DNA of 64,000 nt, from contig NZ_JAMCCX010000039.1 in NCBI RefSeq assembly GCF_024706985.1, forward strand, positions 1-64,000. The letters run 5' to 3'. Source of the DNA: Alicyclobacillus sp. SP_1 (GTDB lineage Bacteria; Bacillota; Bacilli; Alicyclobacillales; Alicyclobacillaceae). The notes below the pieces were generated by a model. It did not search any database, was not told where the DNA came from, and saw only the letters and a list, made by a program, of their open reading frames with translations. Position numbers and translations under genes: made by a program. Of this stretch, positions 33,600 through 44,271 are shown piece by piece; the stretch's first letter is position 1, and every line of letters starts with the position of its first letter.

Positions 33600-35100
33600 A
33601 GATCTCCGTCATTTTTTCCGTCAGGTAGGCCACCAAGTATTTGCTGTCAAGCGGCTCGCCGGAGGCCTGCTCCACCAATTCGGTCGGCATCAACATACGA
33701 CCGTGACGATGAATGTGTTCCGTCAGCCACTCGCGGATAGGGGCTATCTCGCCCGCACGGACGCAATCGTGATAGTCAGGCAGGTCTCTCAACAAGGCAT
33801 GTCGAAATTGCGCGGCATACAAATTGCCAAGCGCGTATGTGGGAAAGTAACCGAAGTCTCCGGCAGACCAGTGGACATCCTGAAGAACGCCATGCGCATC
33901 GTCCGGCGGCGTGATGCCAAGATAGTCTTGCATCTTTTCCGTCCACAGCCGCGGCAGGTCTCCGACCTCATGCTGACCGTCAAACAGCCCTTTCTCCAAC
34001 TCGTAGCGAATCATGATGTGGAGGTTGTAGGTCAACTCGTCTGCATCAATGCGAATGAGTGACGGTTTAACATGATTGGCCGCTCGGTACACGTCCTCAA
34101 GCGTCGGATGGTCAAGAAGGTCAGCAAACGCGCTGTGAAACTCCGGAAATGCCGCTTCCCAAAACTCGCGGGAGCGCCCGAGCATGTTTTCCACAAACCG
34201 CGACTGAGACTCGTGAATGCCCATCGACGCGCCCTGCGACAGCGGTGTGTTGACAAAATCGGTCGAGATATTCTGCTCGTAGAGAGCATGACCCCCTTCA
34301 TGCAGGGTGCTGTAGAGGGCGTTCAACACATCGTCCTCCACGTACTTCGTGGTCACCCGCACATCAAAGCGATTGATGGTGGTTTCAAACGGATGCGCCG
34401 TTTCGTCGACGCGACCCGATTGGAAGTCATAGCCGATTTTCCGCAGCATGGCCAGCCCAAATTCGTGCTGTAGCGGTACTGGCACTGGTCTTTTCAAAGT
34501 CTCCGGGTAGGTGCCAAATCCTTTTTCGACGATCCGCTGCAGCAACTGCACCGTCTCGTCGCGAAGCGACGCGAAGACTGGGTCTAGTTCAGCCACGGTC
34601 AAACCCGGCTCATAGGCGTGCATCAGCGCATTGTATCGATGGCCATGCCAGCCCCAGTAGTAAATAAATTCCTTTTTAAGGGCGACCAACCGCTCCAAAT
34701 ACGGTCGAAGCAAAGAAAAGTTAGATGCCTTTTTGGCATCTACCCAGACAGACTGAGCTTGGGCCGCGAGCACGACATACTCGTGAAATTTGGCAGACGG
34801 AATTTTCACATCGCGGTCATAGTCGTCTTGGACGACCCGCACGAGCGCAGCATCCGCGGCCGAAAGTTCACCAGAAGCCCGGGCCGAGCCGAGTTCTGCC
34901 AACATGGCAGCAAGTTCTGGTGACGTCTGCAAGCGGAAAATCTCATCTGCCACGGTGCCCATCGCCTCGGCCCGAAGAGCATGTCCCTGCCGCGGCGCAC
35001 CTGTGCGCAAATCCCATTCCATGAGACGGCGCGCCTCCATAAAGTGGTCCGTCTTTTTTAGCAAATCCCGAAACGCCTGCAGCGTCTTCGCGAGTGTCAA
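33589..35100 (-). CDS. Carboxypeptidase Taq, peptidase family M32
   Basis: Zinc carboxypeptidase releasing C-terminal residues with broad specificity; cytoplasmic. The 503-residue length from TTG 35100 fits the family. The active-site motif is LHEGGHALYEQ, with zinc ligands His, His and a downstream Glu and catalytic Glu; conserved GIHESQSRF and the C-terminal PTYALGNLYAAQF and ARLHHxxGR-like IHRHGRM regions are present. The start overlaps the stop of the upstream sulfurtransferase gene in TTGA and follows a ggggagagg site; the longer frame to 35160 would run deep into that gene. Third gene of the operon. Confidence 0.95.
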   Translation of the reverse strand: MTLAKTLQAFRDLLKKTDHFMEARRLMEWDLRTGAPRQGHALRAEAMGTVADEIFRLQTSPELAAMLAELGSARASGELSAADAALVRVVQDDYDRDVKIPSAKFHEYVVLAAQAQSVWVDAKKASNFSLLRPYLERLVALKKEFIYYWGWHGHRYNALMHAYEPGLTVAELDPVFASLRDETVQLLQRIVEKGFGTYPETLKRPVPVPLQHEFGLAMLRKIGYDFQSGRVDETAHPFETTINRFDVRVTTKYVEDDVLNALYSTLHEGGHALYEQNISTDFVNTPLSQGASMGIHESQSRFVENMLGRSREFWEAAFPEFHSAFADLLDHPTLEDVYRAANHVKPSLIRIDADELTYNLHIMIRYELEKGLFDGQHEVGDLPRLWTEKMQDYLGITPPDDAHGVLQDVHWSAGDFGYFPTYALGNLYAAQFRHALLRDLPDYHDCVRAGEIAPIREWLTEHIHRHGRMLMPTELVEQASGEPLDSKYLVAYLTEKMTEIYEL

Positions 35101-36020
35101 CGCCCTCTCCCCTTTTCCGATACATCTGCAATCCCTGTGGCGATGGGAGCTTCGTCCCATGTGATGTAGTCACTCCAACTACCCGCATACAAGCGCGCAT
35201 CCGGTTTGCCCGCCAGTGCGAGCGCATAGAGCAACGAACAGGCCGTAACTCCCGACCCACAATACGCAATCACGGGCTCCTTCGCCAGCAGAGGCGCCGC
35301 AAACAAGGCCTGTAGCTGTTCCTGCGGCAACCACTTTCCATCGGTATCGAGCGCTTCTGTGTAAGGAAAACTATGGGCACCAGGGATATGTCCTGCCTTT
35401 TTATCGAGTGGCTCGACTTCTCCCCGGTAGCGCTCGGCGGCTCGAGCATCCAGTAAAAGACCCGGCTGCTCATTGGCAACGATGGCGGCGACGTCTTCAT
35501 AATGGACCACCATCTGCGGTTGCACGCGAGCTACAAACGGTGCTGGCGAGGTGCCGGTTGCAGACGACCCTTGCGGCGTCTGCAGGTGCTTACTTTGCAC
35601 CCTACCTGTCACCGTGTCTTGCCCCTCGCTGGTCAGTGCATACCCCGCCTGACGCCACGCAGGTAGCCCCCCATCGAGCAGGCGCACGTCGCGGTGCCCC
35701 AGATAACGAAGGATAAACCAGACGCGCGCCGCCATACCTTCGCCGCCGTCGTACGCCACGACCACGCTGTTCGAATGCACGCCAAGCCGCGTGAACAGTT
35801 CCTCCAAATGAGGCACTGAAGGCATCGGATGCCTCCCCCCGTGTGTGCCAACCGAGGTCGACAGGTCCTTTTCCAAATCCACAAACTGCGCCCCCGGAAT
35901 GTGCCCTGCTGCGTACTCCAAGCGTCCCCAGTCCGGTTGCGACAGGCGATAGCGAACATCCAGCAAAACGAGGTTTGGGTTGTCTAGCTCCTGCTTTAAC
36001 TCCTCGGCGCGAATTCGCAT
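35097..36020 (-). CDS. Two-domain sulfurtransferase (rhodanese/mercaptopyruvate type)
   Basis: Transfers sulfane sulfur from thiosulfate or 3-mercaptopyruvate to cyanide or thiols. Two rhodanese domains are visible: an inactive N-terminal domain with LLDVRYRLSQPDWG and HIPGAQFVDLEKDL, and a catalytic C-terminal domain with LLDARAAERYRGE and the active loop YCGSGVTAC, whose Cys is the persulfide site. The loop C-G-S-G-V-T closely resembles SseA-type mercaptopyruvate enzymes, but a thiosulfate role is possible. Length 307 is normal. It lies two bases from the upstream SDR gene and overlaps the following peptidase start, so it is part of one transcript. Confidence 0.94.
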   Translation of the reverse strand: MRIRAEELKQELDNPNLVLLDVRYRLSQPDWGRLEYAAGHIPGAQFVDLEKDLSTSVGTHGGRHPMPSVPHLEELFTRLGVHSNSVVVAYDGGEGMAARVWFILRYLGHRDVRLLDGGLPAWRQAGYALTSEGQDTVTGRVQSKHLQTPQGSSATGTSPAPFVARVQPQMVVHYEDVAAIVANEQPGLLLDARAAERYRGEVEPLDKKAGHIPGAHSFPYTEALDTDGKWLPQEQLQALFAAPLLAKEPVIAYCGSGVTACSLLYALALAGKPDARLYAGSWSDYITWDEAPIATGIADVSEKGRGR

Positions 36021-36021
36021 C

Positions 36022-36831
36022 TCACACCTCCTTGGCGGCTACCGGGCGGCGCGCCACACGGCCGCCGCTAGCCTGTGCAACGGGCCGCAACACGACCATG
36101 TCGATGTTGACGTGCTTTGGCCTGGTGGCTGCAAAGCGCACACAGTCCGCCACATCTTCCGCCGTTAGCGGTTGAACGCCTGCGTATACCTCGCTCGCCC
36201 GGCGAACGTCGCCGTGAAAGCGAACAACGGAGAATTCCGTCTCGACCATACCGGGATCGACCGTGGTGACACGCACTTGCTCTCCGAGCAACTCTTGGCG
36301 CAACGCGTCCGTGATGGCCCGAACAGCAAACTTACTGCCACAGTAGACGCTGCCCCCTGCATAAGCCTCATGTCCTGCGGTCGATCCGATGTTGATGATG
36401 TGACCATCTCCACTGCGGCGAATATTCGGCAGCAAGAGTCTCGTCATCCGCAACAGCCCCATGACGTTCGTCTCGAGCATGACCTGCCAATCCGACTCAT
36501 CGCTGACATCGGCCACATGGGTCATGCCGCGAGCGAGGCCGGCGTTGTTGACCAGCACGTGAATTTGCGGAAATGCACTCCGCACTGCGTCCACAAACGC
36601 TGTCGCACTGTCTGGTGAGGTGACGTCAAGCGCGTGCAAAAATGGCCTCTGACCACTCGTCTCGGCGATGGACTCTGCCACTTGTGCCAGACGGTCGATG
36701 CGCCGAGCGCCGAGTGCGAGCCGAAACCCGGCACCTGCCAACGCTCTGGCAATCGCTTCGCCAATCCCTGAACTTGCTCCGGTCACGACGGCAACCCGTG
36801 ACACGTCCCCATGAATTTCCTGCTGGCTCAT
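36022..36831 (-). CDS. Short-chain dehydrogenase/reductase (classical SDR)
   Basis: NAD(P)-dependent oxidoreductase, 269 residues. Cofactor loop TGASSGIGEAIAR at residues 18-30; NNAG near residue 94; catalytic Ser in IGSTAGHEAYAGG, and Tyr-x3-Lys in YCGSKFAV near residue 165. An Arg in GARRIDRL after strand 2 suggests NADP(H). The sequence resembles the YdfG/serine-3-dehydrogenase branch of 250-residue SDRs acting on hydroxy acids or sugars. The C-terminal 15 residues are an extra basic tail. First gene of the five-gene operon; start ATG 36831 follows a cgaggagg site. Confidence 0.93.
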   Translation of the reverse strand: MSQQEIHGDVSRVAVVTGASSGIGEAIARALAGAGFRLALGARRIDRLAQVAESIAETSGQRPFLHALDVTSPDSATAFVDAVRSAFPQIHVLVNNAGLARGMTHVADVSDESDWQVMLETNVMGLLRMTRLLLPNIRRSGDGHIINIGSTAGHEAYAGGSVYCGSKFAVRAITDALRQELLGEQVRVTTVDPGMVETEFSVVRFHGDVRRASEVYAGVQPLTAEDVADCVRFAATRPKHVNIDMVVLRPVAQASGGRVARRPVAAKEV

Positions 36832-37107
36832 CCGGACTCCTCCTCGCCACGCTATGTATGGAACACAAAATGCTCAACATGTCTCTCAATACGCCCGCAG
36901 AAAAAACACCTCAAGAGCGGTACCTCCCCATTGTAAACGAAGAAAGAGAAGAATCGAAAACTGGCGGAATAGAATATAATGAACGGGAGGGCACTCTTGT
37001 CACACAAAGCCCCTTTGGTCCGTCTAAAGAGAGAAAGCAACGATGGCCGACGCACACAGACAAAGAAACTGCGCGGCAGCCACGGTGTATGGAGAGGGGA
37101 AATTTCA

Positions 37108-37545
37108 TTGACAACCACAGTTCTGCACTGGTATCGAATGGTGGGACAAGAACACCAGGACACGACGGACCAAAGACCTGCGTGCGAAATCATCACCTAC
37201 GTCGAAGCGACCACCCCCAAACAGGCCCTACGCGAGTATGGAGGGCTGCACCGAGTTGTATCCATCGAAGGCAAGCTCCTAGTCATCGACTACCCAACCT
37301 CACCTGCCAAACTGGAACTTCTGCCAAAGCAATGGCACCCGCCAACGCTGTTGCCATTCCATCGCTCCCTCGATGAAAACACACTCGAGCGCTATCTACC
37401 GGCGACCCGTTATCTCTGCACGTGCGGAAAGATGCACATTTCCATCCACCCGTACGCGAGCGTCTGGTGCAGTTGCGGCAACAAAGCATTCCCCGTAGTT
37501 CCAAAAAACCAAGAGTGGACAGCAAGCGACTTTATCACGCATTGA
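37108..37545 (+). CDS. Hypothetical protein with C-terminal zinc-ribbon-like Cys pairs
   Basis: A 145-residue protein of unknown function. The C-terminal part has two Cys-x-Cys-Gly knuckles, CTCGK and CSCGN, about 16 residues apart with two His between, a plausible zinc site. The N-terminal half is a mixed alpha/beta segment without recognised motif. TTG 37108 is chosen for its GGAGAGGGG site; the frame can extend to TTG 36997 or ATG 36979, which follow a TATAAT at 36975-36980 and GGGAGGG, so a longer form of 182 residues is possible. It overlaps the start of a strong promoter (37542) for the next gene. Confidence 0.65.
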   Translation: MTTTVLHWYRMVGQEHQDTTDQRPACEIITYVEATTPKQALREYGGLHRVVSIEGKLLVIDYPTSPAKLELLPKQWHPPTLLPFHRSLDENTLERYLPATRYLCTCGKMHISIHPYASVWCSCGNKAFPVVPKNQEWTASDFITH

Positions 37546-37569
37546 CCGCAGCTTCTTCGCGGTTACAAT
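37542..37569 (+). promoter_or_regulatory. Sigma-A-type promoter for the GlcD-type oxidase leader
   Basis: TTGACC at 37542-37547 and TACAAT at 37564-37569 with a 16-base spacer, close to the housekeeping consensus. The -35 box overlaps the stop codon of the preceding gene. Transcription from about 37576 would give a leader of about 200 bases before the next coding region. Confidence 0.65.
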
Positions 37570-37602
37570 GGAGAAAACAGGCTCTGGTCAAACTTCTCAC
37601 GG

Positions 37603-37668
37603 CCCGTCCCTGGATGGGACGGGACATGAAAAAGATTGAGGACGGGCAGAGTCACAAGGCTCTGCCCG
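37603..37668 (+). promoter_or_regulatory. Two strong hairpins in the 5' leader of the oxidase gene
   Basis: Hairpin 1 is CCCGTCCC / GGGACGGG with a 5-base loop at 37603-37623. Hairpin 2 is CGGGCAGAG / CTCTGCCCG with an 8-base loop at 37643-37668. They lie between a promoter at 37542-37569 and the coding start at 37775. No T run follows either one, so simple intrinsic termination is not supported. I do not recognise a known riboswitch class. Confidence 0.6.
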
Positions 37669-37774
37669 GACTGTATCCCCACGCTACCATACGCAAATTT
37701 TCGCAAAGCTGCTCCGCCACTTACTGACAATAGGCCAACGTCCCTACCATTCTAATCTGGAGGAGGCACAAACT

Positions 37775-39178
37775 TTGGACGCGGAACTCCAGCAATCCTT
37801 GACCGCTCTGCTTGGCCGCGAGCGCGTCTCTTTTGGAGAAAGCATCGTCGACCTGCACAGCCGCGACGAATCGTACCACACCCCGCATCGACCAGACGCC
37901 GTCGTCTTTGCACAGAGCGAACACGATGTCGTTTCGACCGTCCACTTCGCCAGACAACACCGCATTCCACTCATTCCCTACGGTGCAGGAACTTCGCTCG
38001 AGGGTCACACCATCCCCGTGCGCGGCGGCATCACCATCGACTTTTCGCGCATGAACCGCATCCTCGAAATTCGTCCGGACGATTTTCTCGTTCACGTCCA
38101 GGCAGGCGTGACCCGGCAGCAATTGAATGATGCCTTGGGCCCACATGGCCTTTTCTTTCCGGTCGATCCCGGTGCCAACGCAACTCTTGGCGGCATGGCG
38201 GCATCGGGCGCCAGCGGAACTACGACCGTGCGCTATGGGACCATGCGCCACAATGTACGCAGCCTCTCCGTCGTTCTCGCCGATGGTTCGCTGCTTCAGA
38301 CCGCTTCCTTAGCGTCTAAATCTTCTTCGGGCTACGCATTGACGCCACTCTTTGTCGGCAGTGAAGGTACCCTGGGTATTTTCACAAGCTTGTGGTTAAC
38401 ATGTTATGGTATTCCCACCAAAACAATCGCGGCGATTGCGGAATTCCCAAGCGTCGAAGCTTGTGTTCGCACGTCAACCGCCTTGATTGGCATTGGCCTG
38501 CCCGTCGTTCGCGTCGAGTTAATGACCCCCCGCTACCTCGCTGTTGTCAATCAACAACTCAACACGGACTACGAAGAAGTGCCGACGCTGTTTTTGGAGT
38601 TCTCGGGAACGCCGGAGTCACTCGCAGCAGACGTCGAACAAGCGTCCGCTATCGCCGAGGCCGAGGGTTGCACCCACTTTCATCATGTCAGTGAAGACGG
38701 GGCGCGACGCGCACTGTGGAATGCCCGACACAATGCGGCTTACGCAATGATTCACGCACATCCCGGCCTGAAACACATGTCGACAGACGTCTGTGTGCCT
38801 ATCTCGCGGCTGCCGGAAGCGGTCCTTCACGCCGAACGATTGATAGACGAGTATCACATCCGCGGCGGATTGCTGGGACATGTGGGAGACGGGAATTTCC
38901 ACGTCTCGATGATGGTACAACCAGCGGACCCACGGGAAATGCAAGAGGTGCAAGAATTTCATCATCGCATCGTCACTCACGCGTTGGCGCTTGAGGGAAC
39001 CTGCACGGGAGAACACGGCGTGGGGCTCGGGAAGATGCGCTATCAAGAAGCAGAGCACGGAGCCGCTCTCGGGGCCATGTGGGCCATCAAAAATGCGCTC
39101 GACCCACTTGGCATTCTAAATCCGGGAAAGAAGTTGCCGCCCTTACCGGAACTGAATCTTACGCCCCAATGTTCATAA
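37775..39178 (+). CDS. FAD-linked oxidase, GlcD/D-lactate dehydrogenase family
   Basis: Flavoprotein oxidising a 2-hydroxy acid such as glycolate or D-lactate; 467 residues. The PCMH FAD-binding domain has IPYGAGTSLEGHTIPV, GGITIDFSRMNRI and the ASGASGTTTVRYGTM stretch near residues 150-165. The C-terminal FAD-oxidase C domain has GHVGDGNFHVSMMV and the terminal GTCTGEHGVGLGKMRY with ligand-like His residues. Cytoplasmic or membrane-peripheral. The start TTG follows GGAGGAGGC. No GlcE/GlcF partners are present, which favours a stand-alone D-lactate dehydrogenase over the three-subunit glycolate oxidase. Controlled by a leader with two hairpins. Confidence 0.93.
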   Translation: MDAELQQSLTALLGRERVSFGESIVDLHSRDESYHTPHRPDAVVFAQSEHDVVSTVHFARQHRIPLIPYGAGTSLEGHTIPVRGGITIDFSRMNRILEIRPDDFLVHVQAGVTRQQLNDALGPHGLFFPVDPGANATLGGMAASGASGTTTVRYGTMRHNVRSLSVVLADGSLLQTASLASKSSSGYALTPLFVGSEGTLGIFTSLWLTCYGIPTKTIAAIAEFPSVEACVRTSTALIGIGLPVVRVELMTPRYLAVVNQQLNTDYEEVPTLFLEFSGTPESLAADVEQASAIAEAEGCTHFHHVSEDGARRALWNARHNAAYAMIHAHPGLKHMSTDVCVPISRLPEAVLHAERLIDEYHIRGGLLGHVGDGNFHVSMMVQPADPREMQEVQEFHHRIVTHALALEGTCTGEHGVGLGKMRYQEAEHGAALGAMWAIKNALDPLGILNPGKKLPPLPELNLTPQCS

Positions 39179-39264
39179 TCATGGGCCGTTCGCGTTCAAA
39201 ACAGTCCGAGTTTGAAACGGCTGGTCTTCAGCGCAAACTGGCTCAGCCCATCGGCGCCCAAAAC

Positions 39265-41448
<2,184 letters not shown>

Positions 41449-41650
41449 AGTAGGGGCGACAAGAGTGGGTGCCAGTTGGCGCGAATGACCTCTCCCTCCA
41501 CGGGCAAAGGACTTCGCGCCAGTGGCGAGCGACCAAACGGGTGCATAGACGAAATGCCTCTCTTCCGGGTCACACCATACACCATGTGGACCACCAGAAT
41601 TTGTTACAATATGACGGATTTACAGAACCTTTCGGACATGGGGGCCAATC

Positions 41651-41779
41651 TTACCAGGTCACTTCAGTGTCTCGCTCCCAACGATCGACACACTCTGGGC
41701 ACAGGCACGCAGTCTCATCGCGGACCTCCGAATCGAAGTCGTTCCCACAAATCGCGCAGTAAGTCGAAAGTCCGTTCAT
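41651..41779 (-). CDS. 42-residue zinc-ribbon-like protein
   Basis: A very small open frame with an ATG at 41779, a stop TAA at 41653-41651 and a GGAGGGG site six to ten bases upstream. The product has Cys8-x2-Cys11 and Cys25-x-Cys27-x2-Cys30, a spacing typical of a single zinc ribbon, with acidic and aromatic residues around it. Such tiny zinc proteins in Bacilli are often regulators or unannotated small proteins; no specific function is known. It lies in the 490-base gap between mnmA and the PBP gene, on the PBP strand, and could be co-transcribed with it across the hairpin at 41892. Confidence 0.6.
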   Translation of the reverse strand: MNGLSTYCAICGNDFDSEVRDETACLCPECVDRWERDTEVTW

Positions 41780-41891
41780 CGTTTCCCCTCCTTTCGCTTC
41801 CTCGACATCATAATACAAATATTCTTTCAATTCAAGCGAATTTTCGACTAGAATTCCGCAGTTCCTTGTCCTTTACAACACATCTCTCAAG

Positions 41892-41928
41892 CACGGGCAC
41901 AACCCGAGTCGTACGGGTTGTGCCCGTG
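41892..41928. terminator. 15-bp perfect hairpin after the PBP gene
   Basis: The inverted repeat begins CACGGGCACAACCCG and ends with its full complement, leaving a 7-base loop; the flanks CATCTC / GAGATG extend it after a bulge. It lies 14 bases past the PBP stop on the minus strand. No U run follows on that strand, so it may be a terminator of a non-canonical kind or an mRNA 3'-end stabiliser. Confidence 0.6.
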
Positions 41929-41941
41929 AGATGGATGTACC

Positions 41942-44014
41942 TTAAGGCATCGTACCTTTGTTCGGCTGCTCTGCAGCAAAGGAATTGGCCCAGTTGGCTG
42001 GCACCGTATCGGGAAGCCATTGACTTTTGGGAAAGAATTCATGATGCATTTCAAAGTAGGCATTGAAGAGCCGATGGGCAATGTGAGAGGCCGTCGTGGT
42101 ACTTGCACCACCGCCCGGGACCATGACCGCAATGGCAATTTGCGGATGATGAAAAGGGGCAAAAGCAATCGTGACCGAATTGTCAATGCGCCGCCCGTTC
42201 ATTTCAATTTGCGCTGTTCCCGTCTTGCCTGCCGCATGATAAGGAGAATTTGCAAAACCACCTTGATAGAGAAGCCCCCCTGGAGCATTGGCCATGAGAT
42301 ACATTCCTTGAAGAGACGCGTTCAGATACACTGGATTGATGTTCAACCGCGCCTCCACTTTCGGCTGAAACACATAAATCGGTTTGGCCCCTTTTGTGTT
42401 CGGCGCAGCATCCGCCGGATAGACCGCCTGCAAAACGTGTGGTTCCAACTTGACGCCTCGGTCAGCCATGGTCATGACATATTGCGCCATTTCGATCGGC
42501 GTGAACTGCTGCGACTGGCCAATATCGGCAAACGCCAAATCAGGAAGAGCACCCCAGTTGTCGAAATAGCCTTTTTTCGCCATGCTCTGTTCAGCTTGAT
42601 GCAGAGGATAAACCACTTCTTGATAGTTGTTTTGCGTATTCTCTTCATAAAAACTGCCCGGAACCTCTCCCGGCAAGTCGATACCCGTCATAGCCCCCAT
42701 GCCAAATTTGTACTCCCAGCCAAAGATAGTATCCATGGCTTTCACAAAGCGAGTCTTCACCCACTGACTATACGTCTCTCCATTCGGGTAATGGTTGTTC
42801 GTCCACCCACCCAGCCACAGCCCAACCTGGTAAAAAAACGTGTCGTCTGAGTGCTCGATGGCTTGTTCCACGTTAATCGGTCCAAAGCCAGGAAGATACC
42901 AGTTGTGGAAGATGCGGTTGCCAATTTGAAGGTAACCGTGGTCATCCACAATCGTCTGCGGCGTAATGGTCCCCGACTCCATGGCGGCAATAGCATTCGC
43001 CGGTTTCACCGCAGAGCCCGGGTATTCTGGACTCTGAATGGCGTTGTCGATGAGTGCGTCTGACTTTTCGAGGTAGGAAGCATGCTGCAGAAAATTCCCA
43101 TTAATAAACCAATTGGGATTGTAGTAAGGATAACTCACCAGCGCCAATACGGCACCAGTTTTCACATCAAGGACGACTGCCGACGCTTCCGTAATTTCCG
43201 ACTTCATTTCAGATGTGTTGACAAAGTTGGCGACAATCTGCTGTGCGTACGCCTGATAGGCCGAATTGATGGTCAACTGTAAATTGTCTCCGGACTGAGC
43301 GGGCGGGTCCATCCCAATCGAGCGGTCAGGCGCACCGTTCGCAGAAATCAAATCTTGTTGATAACCGACCGTTCCCCGCAAGTAATGTTCATACTGTGCC
43401 TCTACACCCGTTTCTCCGACAATCTGCGACTCCAAGTAGCCTAAATGATTGACGTAATAGTTTTGATTGGCACTCGTGATGGGTCCTACATAGCCAAGAA
43501 TATGCGCTGCCAAGTCTCCGTACGGATAATAACGCACCGGGTCTTCCTGCACACGTACTCCAGGCAACTCGCTTTGATGCTCATAGATGTAGGAAATGGC
43601 CGCTTCGGAAAGATTTTTTGCGAGGACGACCTCAGGTGCCTCCGGACTCGTTTGCATCGCCGCAAGTACAGCAGCACGGCTCATGTGCAACCAAGGGGCG
43701 AGTCTCGCCGCCATGTGTGGAAGCTCGACCTCAGTATTCGGAAGACGTGTCAAATAGGCATCAAAAACGGGTCGATCCTCTGCTAAAACGCTATCGTTGC
43801 TGCTATATATAAATCCTCGCGGCGGCAATACCGGATACGAAGCAACTTGCACGTTCGTCGCCTGCGAGCGAAACATCGCACCGTTCGAAACTTCTACATA
43901 TCCAAGACGCAGCAACAACCCGGTCAAGGCCAAGGTACTCATGGCCGACACCACCCACAAACGCTTCTGAGGCAGGTGCTTTCTTTGTCCTGGTACTTTC
44001 GACTTTCTCTTCAT
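41942..44014 (-). CDS. Class B penicillin-binding protein, PBP2/MrdA type transpeptidase
   Basis: Peptidoglycan DD-transpeptidase of elongation or spore cortex synthesis; 690 residues. One N-terminal transmembrane helix lies at about residues 18-38 behind a basic segment (KRKSK, RKH). A dimerisation domain follows with LPPRGFIYSSND and the NYYVNHLGYLESQIVGETGVE region. The transpeptidase motifs are SxxK in YPGSAVKPA, an SxD-type second motif in EHSDDTFFYQ, and KTG in AGKTGTAQ. The Ser-x-Asp form of motif 2 is also seen in other PBP2-type enzymes. ATG 44014 is chosen by GGAGG six bases upstream. A partner RodA/FtsW gene is not adjacent, so which shape or sporulation complex it serves is open. 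Confidence 0.93.
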   Translation of the reverse strand: MKRKSKVPGQRKHLPQKRLWVVSAMSTLALTGLLLRLGYVEVSNGAMFRSQATNVQVASYPVLPPRGFIYSSNDSVLAEDRPVFDAYLTRLPNTEVELPHMAARLAPWLHMSRAAVLAAMQTSPEAPEVVLAKNLSEAAISYIYEHQSELPGVRVQEDPVRYYPYGDLAAHILGYVGPITSANQNYYVNHLGYLESQIVGETGVEAQYEHYLRGTVGYQQDLISANGAPDRSIGMDPPAQSGDNLQLTINSAYQAYAQQIVANFVNTSEMKSEITEASAVVLDVKTGAVLALVSYPYYNPNWFINGNFLQHASYLEKSDALIDNAIQSPEYPGSAVKPANAIAAMESGTITPQTIVDDHGYLQIGNRIFHNWYLPGFGPINVEQAIEHSDDTFFYQVGLWLGGWTNNHYPNGETYSQWVKTRFVKAMDTIFGWEYKFGMGAMTGIDLPGEVPGSFYEENTQNNYQEVVYPLHQAEQSMAKKGYFDNWGALPDLAFADIGQSQQFTPIEMAQYVMTMADRGVKLEPHVLQAVYPADAAPNTKGAKPIYVFQPKVEARLNINPVYLNASLQGMYLMANAPGGLLYQGGFANSPYHAAGKTGTAQIEMNGRRIDNSVTIAFAPFHHPQIAIAVMVPGGGASTTTASHIAHRLFNAYFEMHHEFFPKSQWLPDTVPANWANSFAAEQPNKGTMP

Positions 44015-44271
44015 GAACATCCTCCAACCACTGTGTTCGATAGGCAAACGCCGAGCTTGCGAAAACAGTGTACAGCAACGTGTGGCAAATAGGGTGGAGA
44101 AATCGTGAAGAACGGATTGTAATTTTTACATGGCGACGACCTCAGCGACAACCCCGACCCAATCGCGGTCGACACGCGTCATGGGACGCTGATGGCGTGC
44201 CACCAGGCGAGCGGTTGTTCTCTGTCTCTACCCATGCTAAAATTCGAAAAAATGGAGAGTCGGGTGACTCT

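Noticed and set aside
41449-41650. Search for a T-box or other riboswitch after mnmA
   Set aside because: No conserved T-box or riboswitch sequence elements could be identified.
42845-42880. Ser-x-Asp instead of Ser-x-Asn in the PBP second motif as a sign of inactivity
   Set aside because: Asp at this position is also known in PBP2-type enzymes, so the protein is probably active.
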